DNA of 64,000 bases from Strigamia acuminata (GCA_949358305.1 OX442319.1:10108001-10172000), one strand, 5' to 3'. Counted from the stretch's first letter, positions 50,845-61,138 are shown. Made by a program: numbers and translations. Notes: generated by a model from the sequence alone, not told the origin.

Positions 50845-53390
50845 ATAAATCAACATAACTTCACAATCCATTTATTTCATATTGTCGCCGCAAGAGCGCG
50901 TATTGCACTTGGATTCGAGGCTAGACCTATCACGTGATTTCTTCACCATTTTCATCATTTTGCGGTTTTCATTCGGAGCGATTCGGAGCTTGAATTTCAC
51001 TGAATGCCGCGGTGGGTGGCTTGTTACAAGTACTACAGGGTGGACGTAGTTGCCAATTGACTGTAGGTGAGCAAATGTTCTAGATATTTATTCAGTGGTC
51101 TAAGATTCGGTGCTTAGTTTGATTGGTTTTTTCGTTCCGTTGCGGATGCGATTGAAAATGGCGGCAGGCAGAAAACATATTTATTAGGGTTGCTTCTCCT
51201 GTACTCTGATTATGACTGACGTATTGTAAGACTGCATTCTAAGGAATGAGTGCAGCATTTACCACATCTGAATATCTGCCCACCTATAAATTGTTTATAG
51301 TAAACCCCGCACACCTAGAATTTTGAGGGGCAAATACATCAACACAGCAGGGGTCGACAAATACCGGGCGCCCGGTTGCCATAGTGCCTAAAAATTGTTG
51401 CTTGGCTCCTAGATTTTCAAAGATTTATAAAATAAATTGTTTTTGGTTTTGTCGACCATGAACAAAATCTGTACAATTCTACTTTAGGTTGATCCAGAAT
51501 TTTAGTTTCCTTAAAATCAAATTAGAATTTGAATAACATAGGTCAGGAAGGATTGAAATATTGGAGCCACAATTTGTGATAATTTGCCAAATATTTGTTA
51601 GGAGGAAACTTATGATGTGTGATCTGTGTTCAGTGGTTACAAATGTCACGTATCGGTCCTATGGCATGAAAATTGTGTCCCATGGACCTCGGGAATCATG
51701 TAATATTTTTAATTTCTCACATACTATCCACTGGAGGAAGGGCAGTTTGATTAATTAATTTCTCAAAGTAGTTAAGGGAAACGGTGTTCCGTGCATCCTT
51801 CTTTGCACGTTTTGAGGATCGCCTATGCGAGGCTTCAGTGACTTTGCTGCTGGCACGGTTGAAAAGGATGCTATTTTTCACCATTTGGTTGGCATCTTTC
51901 AGTATTTCCTGATGTTAGGTGACGAATTGACTTTGATTTTAATGACAGTTCTAGTCATTTTGCGAGCTGAATTTGCAATGTGACTGGCCTAGGTTTAATC
52001 AGGAGCGCCAATTTTGCTGTGATTTACGGCAGTCACAGGAGTGGACAGAAACTTGGCAGGGCCATGTACTAAAAAAAAAGTTTCTTAAAAACAAAAAAGA
52101 AGAAACGTTGCTATTAAAAATTTCGATAAAGGGCCCCGAAAAAACCTCAAGCCCCGGGCCCACGAAAAGCTTGATCCGCCCCTGTAAGTGACAATTCAAG
52201 AGGTTCAGAGCGAATTTGTTAATGTACAAAAAGTGGTTCGAAATGACTTTAGTAGAATCCGAGGGGGGGATTCTTGTTAAGATCATACAACTGCATAGGC
52301 TTAAATTTAATGTAAAGATAACGTGAACCAATACAAGAATAAATACAAAGAAATGATGTTCTTGCCATTACAATTATAAAATTGTGCAGTGACAATTCAT
52401 TTATCTTAACCGGGTAGGACCAAATGCGCCACAATTAAAATTTGGGGCAAATGCGCGTGTCTTAAATGTGCGCCCATAATTAAAACTTTGACAAATGAGA
52501 TTAAAATAAGTGGGATAAATAAATAAATTAAAACCACAATTATCCCTTGCGCACGTCTCAATTACACGCAAAACGTTACGCAATGGTGAGGAGATTGCAG
52601 ATGGGTTGTTGGCGGCAACAGTAGTCATGCCGCGTATCCCAGTTGTTAATTGCACTGGTCGCTACCGTGTGCAACGCTAGACGATATGCCAAACTTCAAT
52701 CTCGAACTGGCTATCGCTAATGGATGAATGGCGCGACACAGCTTGAGGACGACCAACCCACTGCAGAAACCGCGTCTCAGCCAAGGAGGGCACGAGTGCG
52801 TGCCATAGCCCGACTGCCCACTATAGTTACTCACGTAACTTAAATAAAGTAACAATTTCACAAAACTTATCTTTAAGGACGTATGGAGTCGGATTTGAGT
52901 TCGAAAATCGGTCGAGGCAAAGAGAACACGACTTGTTGCTTACATTTACAAAAGTACAACTGAATTTTTATTCTTGTATAGAACAATACAATGTGAGGGT
53001 TTTAACCCCCTTTTCTAAAAATTGATGCATTTGCCAGGCGCCCATTTGGTCCCTGCCCATATTAACTGCTCCTAATAACAGTTGAAATATCTGTTGCCAG
53101 TCTAACACTAATATTGGCCATTCTTCTAATTGTGTCTTGAATTAGTAATTAATCTAAAATACTGTATATAAAGATAAATATACATTTAAAGCTATGAAAA
53201 ATATAATTGGCTAAGAAATTAACGAAAAAACATTTATTAGACTAACATAATGTTTATAATTATTTATGAAAATGTAAATCTAAATATATAATTATACAAA
53301 TTATTGCTCTCCAATTGTGTCCAAAAAAGAGTGCCATCTTTCTAAATAAAAATAAAAAAAATTTTAAAAAATCAAAAATCATTTTGGTGT
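50845..53390. repeat. Long dispersed repeat R1, copy B
   Basis: Colinear with copy A through the blocks listed there, but enlarged by internal insertions, among them the 648-bp element at 52411-53058 and sequence at 51750-52200. It contains a second copy of the small repeat found at 41565-41700. No gene. Confidence 0.72.
52411..53058. mobile_element. 648-bp terminal-inverted-repeat element, hAT-like
   Basis: The left end CGGGTAGGACCAAATGCGCC matches the complement of the right end, GGGCAGGGACCAAATGGGCG, with a few differences. Flanking octamers ATCTTAAC (52403-52410) and ATATTAAC (53059-53066) differ at one base and look like an 8-bp target duplication. The related repeat copy A lacks this block at the same place, which serves as an approximate empty site. 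No transposase. Confidence 0.75.
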
Positions 53391-53745
53391 CCCTAAAAAT
53401 ATGACGTCACAAACAACAGTTTTGTATGTATTAATGCAAATTATTTGGTTCTATTCGTACATCCCAAAGTTGAATAAATTAGACGAGGACAAACCAGGTT
53501 CTTTTGCGGACATATTCTCCATCTCCAACCTTTTGCTATCCTATAATTCTTCCGACGGTCTTGTCGGTGGTTAGTGGTGGGAGGTTGGCCGCGATTCAAT
53601 GTTGTTGGCGCCTAACAAGCCTAGAATGATGGTGAATCCTTTTGGCTATCAAACAAAAAATAATAATGAATCAATAAGTAAATAAAAATAAAAATAAAAA
53701 CAAAAGTAATAAAAATTGAGGAAAATTAAAAATTAGACATTTTTG
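53391..53745. other. Spacer, no gene recognised
   Basis: AT-rich with no supportable coding sequence. Confidence 0.5.
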
Positions 53746-53925
53746 TCATTTGCCAGCCACGATCTTAACGGACGATGACGCGCACGAACGTTTGAGCAAA
53801 CCGGCCTCGTTGGCCGCAAACACTTGGAACTCGTACTGGCAGTCTTCGATCAAATTACTGATATAATTTGCGTCGTCAGGCAAATGTAATGGTTGGCCTT
53901 CTGCCACACACGAGCTGTGTGATCC
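53746..53925 (-). pseudogene. Fibronectin type III exon fragment
   Basis: The minus-strand frame ends YISNLIEDCQYEFQVFAANEAG, followed by ~15 residues and TGA at 53746-53748. This is the F/G-strand half of an FnIII domain (L-x-E-x-x-x-Y-x-F-x-V-x-A-x-N-x-A-G), most like those in twitchin/projectin-type muscle proteins. A stop lies upstream in the same frame, and the first half of the domain, with its conserved Trp, is absent, so it is a stranded exon piece. The parent family is inferred. Confidence 0.6.
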
Positions 53926-54438
53926 AATTCACGGTCAGCATTTGCTTCTTATTTACTTAAACAAAAAAAATATATTTGTGAAATATAATAAAATAAGAAA
54001 TTTGATTTTAGACATTTTTCTTTATTTTTTTTTAAAGATGGAGACGTTAATATTAATGATGTATACTAGTAGAACTCAATGCCAGTGCATTTTGGACATG
54101 ACAATCAGTGGAAATTTATAATGACTTAGCTATACATTTGGATTTTATAATTACTGTTGCAAAAAAGGATAGCAACAAATGCAGCGTTCGTTTTCACTTC
54201 GTCGGATTTCTGCATAGTGGCAGCCGTGTCAATAAGTCATTCCAATGTCTTTTATCATATGGTCTCTACAGTTCTTTGTTTTAACATGGAGTATTATTAA
54301 AAATCACAAAATTGTGGTGGATGAATATAACATGGTAAAGGCAGAGTAGATGGGAATAATGGTGGTAGTTGGACATTTGATTGATGGTTTGATTGGCCAC
54401 TTGGAGCAATAATAGAATTTGGATTTGGTTTCAGAGTC
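53926..54438. other. Spacer, no gene recognised
   Basis: AT-rich; nothing beyond short T-runs. Confidence 0.5.
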
Positions 54439-54525
54439 GTAACGTCTTGTCGACGTATCGTTTCACCGCCGTAACATCTTGTCGACGTATCGTTTCAGCG
54501 ACATAACGTCTTGTCCACGTTACGT
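54439..54525. repeat. Three ~34-bp repeats upstream of the FLYWCH-MULE gene
   Basis: Three units of GTAACGTCTTGTCGACGTAT followed by CGTTTCA-C. GTCGAC is at the centre of the first two units. They lie directly before the TATA box, so a regulatory role is possible. Confidence 0.75.
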
Positions 54526-54534
54526 AATTGTAGT

Positions 54535-54569
54535 TATATAAGCAAACTGATTGCACGAAACAATCAGTT
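54535..54569 (+). promoter_or_regulatory. TATA box and initiator of the FLYWCH-MULE gene
   Basis: TATATAAG at 54535-54542 and an arthropod initiator TCAGTT at 54564-54569, about 29 bp apart. The predicted 5' UTR is about 45 nt. Confidence 0.7.
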
Positions 54570-54608
54570 TACCGTTTTTTGCAAGACAAGATCCCATAAA
54601 ACAATAGA

Positions 54609-56021
54609 ATGGCCATCGAGATGAGTCTAACGAATAGGGGCAAACCAAAGCTGTGTTTGAAGGGATATGCCTACATGATTGAGAAGAGACGCCCAGATCG
54701 AATATACTGGAAGTGTGAAAACTGGAAGAAACCATGTGGAGGCAGACTAACTACTAATCTGAACACCATTGAGCCGGTATTAATCATTGAACCTACCACG
54801 CACAGCCATCTTCCAGATCCAACTCGCGTGGAAGTGGTAAAAGTAACGCAAGCTCTGAAGAGTCGTGCCATTCGGACCAGTGAGAAACCGTCACAGCTAA
54901 TTCAAGCCACCTTATCGGCTGCAGGCAGGGAGTTGCGAGAGGATCTGCCCAGCATGAAAGCATTGCTTCAAGTAGTTAAGCGCTCACGACAAAAAGAGTC
55001 GCCTATAGAGCCTAAACAGCTGACTGATTTGAAGTGGGAGGCACTAGTGCCATTTTGTAATACATTGTCCGGTCACCGCTTCATGCACATGTTAGCTACA
55101 GACTGCGGCTCAAGAATCTTACTTTTTACCACTGAAGTCAACTTGCGTCATCTAAGCGAGGCTAAAAGTGTCGTTGGAGATGGGACGTTTAGAAACGTGC
55201 CTGGTATGTTTGAGCAGTTGTACACTCTTCACTGCGAAGTTGGGAGTGCGGATGTAACAAGAAGGATGTTACCTGTGGTTTATTGTCTCGTGGAACGTAA
55301 AATCAAAGCGGCGTACCTTCTGATCTTCCAGAAAGTGCTGAGTTTGATTCAGGAATTATTTGAAGTCGATTTCAAGCCTGATTTCTTTGTCAGCGACTTT
55401 GAAATTGGTTCGCTCGATGCGGTCAAGGAAGTTTTTCCCAATGCTCAACTGCATGGATGCTACTATCATTTAGCGCAGTCTGTGTTCCGGCATGTGCAGA
55501 ATGTGAGTCTACAAACCCGTTATTTGGCAAGCCAATTGCCGGCTTTATCGTTTCTGCCATCCGAGGAAATAGCGGCGACTTATCGGCTTTTGAAACCGCT
55601 CTTCGGGGCTGAAGCGGATGGTTTATTGGAGTGGTGGGAAGAAAACTACGTGTTGGGTAAACGGGAAGATGGGTTATGGATTGCACCTCAGTTTCCTCCT
55701 GAGTTGTGGAGTTCGTGTAGGGTTTATGGGGTTGAGGGACTGAGAACGACAAATGCTGTTGAGTCGTGGCAAAGGCAGTTACGTAAATTATTTGGTTCAA
55801 AACGTGTTGGACTGTATGCAATGTTGGTGGCGCTACAACGCGCGCAAGCAGATACCGAAATGACTTACGAAGCGATAGTTCGTGGTGATGCAAAACCTGG
55901 GAGAAGAATGGTTTTGAATCGAGAAATGCGTGTGAGGAGTTTGGTGGACAAGCGCGGGAATATGCCTGTTCTGGATTTTATTCGTGGCATTGCTCAGATC
56001 AATTCACAATACTTTTTTTAG
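54609..56021 (+). CDS. FLYWCH zinc finger + MULE transposase (470 aa)
   Basis: An intact intronless frame. Residues 1-62 form a FLYWCH finger (G..KLCLKGYAY...YWKCENWKKPCGG...THSH). Residues about 180-300 form a MULE transposase core, with D191 in GDGTF, D263 in FVSDFEIG and E385 in TTNAVESW as likely catalytic acids, and a CYYHLAQSVFR block after the second Asp. It is much shorter than the transposase at 8048 and has no SWIM, protease or PHD part. AATAAA is at about 56035. I found no terminal inverted repeats or target duplication around it, so it may be a domesticated MULE gene or an element whose ends are decayed. Confidence 0.92.
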   Translation: MAIEMSLTNRGKPKLCLKGYAYMIEKRRPDRIYWKCENWKKPCGGRLTTNLNTIEPVLIIEPTTHSHLPDPTRVEVVKVTQALKSRAIRTSEKPSQLIQATLSAAGRELREDLPSMKALLQVVKRSRQKESPIEPKQLTDLKWEALVPFCNTLSGHRFMHMLATDCGSRILLFTTEVNLRHLSEAKSVVGDGTFRNVPGMFEQLYTLHCEVGSADVTRRMLPVVYCLVERKIKAAYLLIFQKVLSLIQELFEVDFKPDFFVSDFEIGSLDAVKEVFPNAQLHGCYYHLAQSVFRHVQNVSLQTRYLASQLPALSFLPSEEIAATYRLLKPLFGAEADGLLEWWEENYVLGKREDGLWIAPQFPPELWSSCRVYGVEGLRTTNAVESWQRQLRKLFGSKRVGLYAMLVALQRAQADTEMTYEAIVRGDAKPGRRMVLNREMRVRSLVDKRGNMPVLDFIRGIAQINSQYFF

Positions 56022-56029
56022 GAAGAAAA

Positions 56030-56449
56030 AAATTAATAAAGACCAGTTACTACTCATATATTTTAATTATAATTAAATATGAGTTTTAAAATCCAAACCA
56101 TCAATCAATCGACAAATTACAAAATTGTTAAAGTTTCAACAAAGGATGATGGAGATGGAAAAGATGAAATCTAGTTGGTAAACAAACTTATGAATAGTAA
56201 TTTGAGCAAAAGAGATAAGAGGTGTTCAAAAGTTATCATTATTTTATTTCTAATTGAGAGCAACGAATTCCTGCTGCACCTGCTCTGCATCGCAAACATT
56301 TCAAAACAAACATTTCTTCTCCAGACAAATTGTAGGAATTACTGTTTTTCTGTATTTTACTTTTTATAAACAACGTATGTACGGTATTTTTATTACGACA
56401 TGCAGATACAAATAAATTTACATCTTCATTTTTATTAAAAACGGTATTG
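56030..56449. other. Spacer between convergent genes
   Basis: AT-rich sequence between the 3' ends of the FLYWCH-MULE gene and the 402-aa gene. No further feature. Confidence 0.5.
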
Positions 56450-57658
56450 CTACATGACAACAGAAGAAAGATACATTGATAATTTGAGAGACATTGCTCC
56501 AACAAATTTGCTTTTAACCTCTACAGACAAATCCTTCAACATCAAACCGATACTCGCACGATCTTTAGCCTCACGCAACAAGCCAGTGCACTCGGAGTCG
56601 TGACCAATTTCGAAAACTAACAATTCTTGCCTGAACTTGGACGAAGCATTCGTCCATAAAGCTGAAAAACACGCTTTGTATGTGTCATCTTGGCGATTTC
56701 TAAAAATTTGTTTCGCCGTCTGAAGAATTAAATTGTGAAATGTGTTATAATCGAGCTGTCCGCATACACGATTAGCGATTTGCACGAACAATTCCACGTA
56801 GACCAAATCGTGCAAACATTCTTTCAATATCGATTCGGCTACTCGAGGTTTTGACAAATAAACATCCTGTTGCTGCTCATCATACATTTGTAATAACAAA
56901 AAGCAGTGGGAGATATTCCCGTCTGAGAAACTGTTTGAATCTAAATATATGTTTCTTTCTCCATTCGTTAATATTGATGACCACATGTATGTGAATGCAC
57001 TTTCGTTACTACACCACATACTCTTGCCTAACAACCTGAACTTTGTGTTTAGATCAACTGCTTCGTGCTTGAAGAAAGCGGTCCAAAAGATTCTCATTTC
57101 AAACGAGATAAATTTGCAAATTTTCTTGGAATACTGTTGCCAACCAATTTCAATTTCATCTTGGAGACAGAAGGTGGCAGCAATTTCGAATCTCTCGTTT
57201 AGATTGAATTTTCCATCGTGTGTTAACAGCAGTCGCGCTGTTTTGACACAATCGACTTTGCCGTGCGCCGTCCACTCGACATATTTATAAAAGTCCCACA
57301 ATTTAAGCAAATTGAACATCCGCATCAATCCTAGCCATCTCCGTAGTTCTATCCCTGTTAATTTGACCATTCTAACTAACGAAGGTTTTAAAGATGGTGG
57401 CAAAATCAATTTATCCACCTTTTTACAAACGGCCTTTTCAACATGTTCCCAAATCGCGATGACGATGGAATCGAGCTTCAAAAAATCATTCAATACGTAA
57501 TAAATATCCTGATTTTTCCATAAATTTGCGGCAGTTTGGATTAACACTGCACGTTCGAGTGCTGGGACAGAAAGTTTAATTGGCACGTTGCGATCCGCAT
57601 TCGCTGTAGATGCAGAATCAGGGTGTAAACAGTGCACAGATTGCCTCGTTCTCGCCAT
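56450..57658 (-). CDS. Unrecognised 402-aa intronless protein next to LTR-like repeat
   Basis: A long frame from the ATG at 57656-57658, which directly follows a good splice acceptor (TTATACAG), so a 5' UTR exon may precede it. The product is mainly alpha-helical with many Trp, Cys and aromatic residues (LRRWLGLMRMFNLLKLWDFYKYVEW; RFEIAATFCLQDEIEIGW), suggesting helical repeats. There is no signal peptide, membrane helix or enzyme motif. Its start lies 12 bp from the LTR-like repeat copy B (57670-57904), which has TATA-like and AATAAA segments on this strand. It may be a member of an expanded lineage-specific family using a shared promoter, or an ORF of an unknown mobile element. I do not recognise it. 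Confidence 0.62.
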   Translation of the reverse strand: MARTRQSVHCLHPDSASTANADRNVPIKLSVPALERAVLIQTAANLWKNQDIYYVLNDFLKLDSIVIAIWEHVEKAVCKKVDKLILPPSLKPSLVRMVKLTGIELRRWLGLMRMFNLLKLWDFYKYVEWTAHGKVDCVKTARLLLTHDGKFNLNERFEIAATFCLQDEIEIGWQQYSKKICKFISFEMRIFWTAFFKHEAVDLNTKFRLLGKSMWCSNESAFTYMWSSILTNGERNIYLDSNSFSDGNISHCFLLLQMYDEQQQDVYLSKPRVAESILKECLHDLVYVELFVQIANRVCGQLDYNTFHNLILQTAKQIFRNRQDDTYKACFSALWTNASSKFRQELLVFEIGHDSECTGLLREAKDRASIGLMLKDLSVEVKSKFVGAMSLKLSMYLSSVVM

Positions 57659-57669
57659 CTGTATAATCT

Positions 57670-57904
57670 TGTTGGAAATCACCGGGATCGAAACAAACAC
57701 AACAGTTCGCAACAAGTATACGATTAAAAGTAATTTATTTCAACAAAATTCAACACTTAATATTATCCCTGATTGGCTGTTACACAAAACGTCTAATGGG
57801 CGTTTCTCCATAAATACACTTGACATCTAAGCACCCCCTGGCGGTGTGTTGACTCCCGTGCAACATAATGCACGACAAATTCTCATCACGGACCGTCATT
57901 CACA
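57670..57904 (-). repeat. LTR-like/promoter-like repeat, copy B
   Basis: The second copy of the element at 44361-44591 with small indels. It starts TGTTGG and ends TTCACA. The flanks of neither copy show a target-site duplication, so LTR status is not proved. Confidence 0.7.
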
Positions 57905-57905
57905 C

Positions 57906-58304
57906 TTAATACACATCATAAATAGAAATCCATATTAGGAACTCGATTCTTTTCCATCTTGCCGTCGGTGGTCGAAAATTTCTTCGTATTCCTTCGCTGA
58001 TTTCCTCCTTGCGAATGTTCTTGTAGTTTGAATTGAATATTTCTTGTTCGAACCGAACTGCTTGGTTATTCACAACTTCTGTAGATTGTTTTACAGCTTG
58101 TTTTTGGTGCAGATGTCGACGATGCAGAAGAATTTCATCCGGGAGCACGTCGGAGGGCACGTCGTTTGGCTCGTCGACGGACCTGACGGAGAGCTGCGTG
58201 AGCGGCGACGACTCGTAAACGCAGGTGTGTCTGCAACTCTGCAAGCCACCGAGAGTTTTTATAACAAACAACAAATTTATAACAAACTTTTTTAAATGAC
58301 ACAA
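57906..58304. other. Doubtful coding region on either strand
   Basis: The minus strand has a 132-codon frame with a hydrophobic N-terminus but no ATG at its head. The plus strand has an overlapping frame with an ATG at about 58123 (MQKNFIREHVGGHVVWLVDG...). The sequence is GC-richer than the surroundings. I cannot decide which strand, if any, is coding. Confidence 0.25.
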
Positions 58305-58440
58305 AATTGCCCCTTAATTACAGTGAAAATTAAAATTTCGATAAATTTCGACAATACTAGTAGATAATGTTGGTAAATTTATTTCCATTAAAAAACAAAA
58401 AGTTAAACCTATTTACACTCAATCAATTCAATTAAATTAT

Positions 58441-58680
58441 TCTACATTTCTCGCTCCGTGTCTTCTCTAACTTTTTTCGTTCCATGACATTGCCGTAATT
58501 TCATTTTTGATGAAATAGATGAATTGCATTTGGGTTGTCGGCATTTTTGTCAGGATGACAACCCAGTGCCTTCTTTCTGTACGCTTTTTTGATCTCTTTC
58601 TCTTTTGCATCTGGATGGATACCAAGTAGGTTGTATAAATCCAACTGAAGAATATCCTTATCGGTATCTTTAAGCGCCAT
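58441..58680 (-). pseudogene. DNAJC17 J-domain fragment
   Basis: A 59-codon frame from the ATG at 58678-58680 to the TGA at 58501-58503 encodes a J domain with the start of DNAJC17-type proteins: [21 protein letters not shown], the HPD motif in CHPDKN, then DNPNA and LFHQK. DNAJC17 is a spliceosome-associated cochaperone whose full length is about 300 aa and includes an RRM domain. Here the frame stops within the J domain, and only a short lysine-rich stretch (MERKKLEKTRSE) follows in the same reading frame. No introns or RRM are visible. It is probably a truncated retrocopy or partial duplication. Confidence 0.8.
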
Positions 58681-58914
58681 GTCTGGATAAACTGCGTGTG
58701 GAAAGAGTCAACAAACTTGTTTTATTTTCCCGATGATTGCATTTAGATTTAGGAAAATTTTGCCATGGCAGCCAGGCCTAAAAATCTTATTTTATTTTTT
58801 GTACAATTTGATTCCACGATTCTACAATTCTACGATAGAAAAATATAAAAAATATATGGTATATTCAAGTTTATCTCAGCAAAATTCGCCATTTTTACGC
58901 AAAAAGTTTCAAAT

Positions 58915-59720
58915 TGCCGCTACTAGGGTGCGTATTTGCACTTGGATTCGAGGCTAGATCTATCACGTGATTTCTTCACCATTTCCATCGATTTTTCCGC
59001 GTCATTCGGAGCTTGAATTTCACTGAAATACCGCGGTGGTTGGCGTGTTAAAAGCAATATTGGGTGGGCACATTTGCCAATTGACCGTAGGCGAGTAAAT
59101 TTTCTAGACATTTATGTTTATTCAGTGGCTTAAGATTCGGTCCGGTGGCTCGCAGCTTGTTGGGTTTTTTGCTCCGTTGCGGATGCGGTTGAAAATGGCG
59201 GCAGGCAGAAAACACATTTATTACGGTTGTTTCTCCTGAACTATTTCTTGTAATTTACAACAAGTAATAATACAGTAGTTGTAATATACAACTGCAAATA
59301 CTGTGTGTTGTCAATTTGTGTGATTAATAATATAATTGTTATTACTTATTTTTATGTTTAAGCTTTTAAATTCTTAATTCTAAATTTAGGGGTGTAAAAT
59401 CCAACTCTCCACCTCCTCGTGGTCACCCCTGGGTAGTTTGTTGGTCTTACATGAAGCCACAAACTAGCTAAAAGAGAGCTCTGGTTTTCTGATTTCAAAA
59501 ATTGAGTAAACTGTACTCTGATTATGACTCAGGTATCGTAAGACTGCATTCTAATGTACGAGTGCAGCATTCACCACGTCTGATAAATCTGCCTACATAT
59601 AAATTGTTAATGTTAAAACTTGCACTGCCTTGAAAACCTAGAATTTTGAGGGGCAAATACCAGGTGCCAGGTCGCCATGGCGCCTAAAAATTCTTGCCTG
59701 GCTCCTAGATTTAAAAAAAT
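58915..59720. repeat. Long dispersed repeat R1, copy C
   Basis: Colinear with copies A and B from ATTCGAGGCTAGATC through GAAAATGGCGGCAGGCAG, GTGTAAAATCCAACTCTC, AAGACTGCATTCTAA and CCTAGAATTTTGAGGGGCAA. It ends near 59720. Confidence 0.8.
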
Positions 59721-60127
59721 TTAAAATCAAATAGACACATACAGCCTGAGAAAACGGGGCTGGCGCCCGAATTGTTTCCTAACCTAGGAATTAAATAAAA
59801 ACTCGTGGTAATAAACAAAAAAAAATCCAAATAATTTGGGTGATGACGAAATATTTTAATGTCGGCGGCTTAGTCGCTTCAAACTACTCGGATTCCATCG
59901 CTGCGGTTACCATTTCCGCCTCTGAATGGTCGGTTGACGACAACTCCCCAGAGTGCAGCCAGCGGAGACGAACTCGGATCGGCCTTCCGCTGCAGCGGAT
60001 GCAGCAGTCGGTAACGGTGGCGGCAGCGAGCGTGGATCGGTCTGCGACGGCGGCGAGTCCGTATAAATTCCCCTCCGTCAGTCAGGTTGGCGAACCACAC
60101 TTAAATTTGGCTTTATCTCACGTGGCA
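59721..60127. other. GC-richer patch, no gene assigned
   Basis: 59840-60110 is markedly GC-rich and open on both strands (Arg-rich minus frame, Ser/Ala-rich plus frame). No homology or splice evidence. It could be promoter-like or a captured exon. Confidence 0.35.
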
Positions 60128-60136
60128 CCTTCTCTA

Positions 60137-61129
60137 GGGATGGACTAATCGGCAGCTGTCAATCGGCAGCTGTCAGCTGGCAGCTGGCAGCTGACGAATC
60201 GGATTATGTCGCTAATCCGCAAAAAACGCCGAAACTAATCGGCAGCTGGCAGCTGTCAATCGTCAGCTGCCGCCGATTTTTGGCTCCGATTTTCGACCGT
60301 CAGCTGCGCCGGTTTTTGGCCGACAGCTGCCGGTAGCTGCGTCGGTTTTAGACCGGCAGCTGCGCTGGTTTTGACCGGCAGCTGGGCCGGTTTTGGGCCG
60401 GCAGCTGCGCCGGTTTTCGATCGTCAGCTGCCGGCGATTTTTGACGTACAGCTGACGATTTTTGGCCGGCGATTTTGGCCCGACAGTATTTCATTTCATT
60501 TGTAGTATTTATTTCATTTATATTTATTAATTTATATTTGTATTCATTTGTATTCATTTATATTCATTTATATTCATATATATTTATATTCATATTTATT
60601 TGTAGTATTTCATTTCATATTTTGTAGTATTTCACGTGTATTTCATGTGTATTTCATAGCGCTGACGGTCGAAAACCAGCAGCTGACGGTCAAAAATCGT
60701 CGCAACTGCCGGTCAAAAATCGACGCAGCTGCCGATCTAAAACCGGCGCAGCTGCCGGTCAAATACACGATCGAAAATGCTGCCATCAAATTCAAAAATC
60801 GTCAGCTGTAAGTCAAAAATCGGCGGCAGCTGACGATCGAAAATTGCCGGCAACTGACGATCGAAAACCGGCGCAGCTGCCGGCCCAAAACCGGCCCAGC
60901 TGCCGGTCTAAAACCGACGCAGCTACCGGCAGCTGTCGGCCAAAAACCGGCGCAGCTGACGGTCGAAAATCGGAGCCAAAAATCGGCGGCAGCTGACGAT
61001 TGACAGCTGCCAGCTGCCGATTAGTTTCGGCGTTTTTTGCGGATTAGCGACATAATCCGATTCGTCAGCTTCCAGCTGCCAGCTGACAGCTGACAGCTGA
61101 CGATTGACAGCTGCCGATTAGTCCATCCC
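60137..61129. mobile_element. 993-bp foldback element dense in CAGCTG
   Basis: The two ends are near-perfect inverse copies for more than 300 bp, starting GGGATGGACTAATCGGCAGC on the left. A perfect 9-bp direct repeat CCTTCTCTA flanks it (60128-60136 and 61130-61138). Both arms are made of degenerate repeats such as CAGCTGCGCCGGTTTT, giving dozens of CAGCTG sites. The loop (about 60480-60660) is AT-rich with TATTCATTTAT repeats. It encodes nothing. The 9-bp duplication fits a MULE-derived foldback element; an 8-bp reading (hAT) cannot be ruled out. Confidence 0.9.
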
Positions 61130-61138
61130 CCTTCTCTA

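Noticed and set aside
52002-52183. Small element with ends CAGGAGCGCC and CGCCCCTG
   Set aside because: The ends match for only about nine bases and no target duplication could be found.
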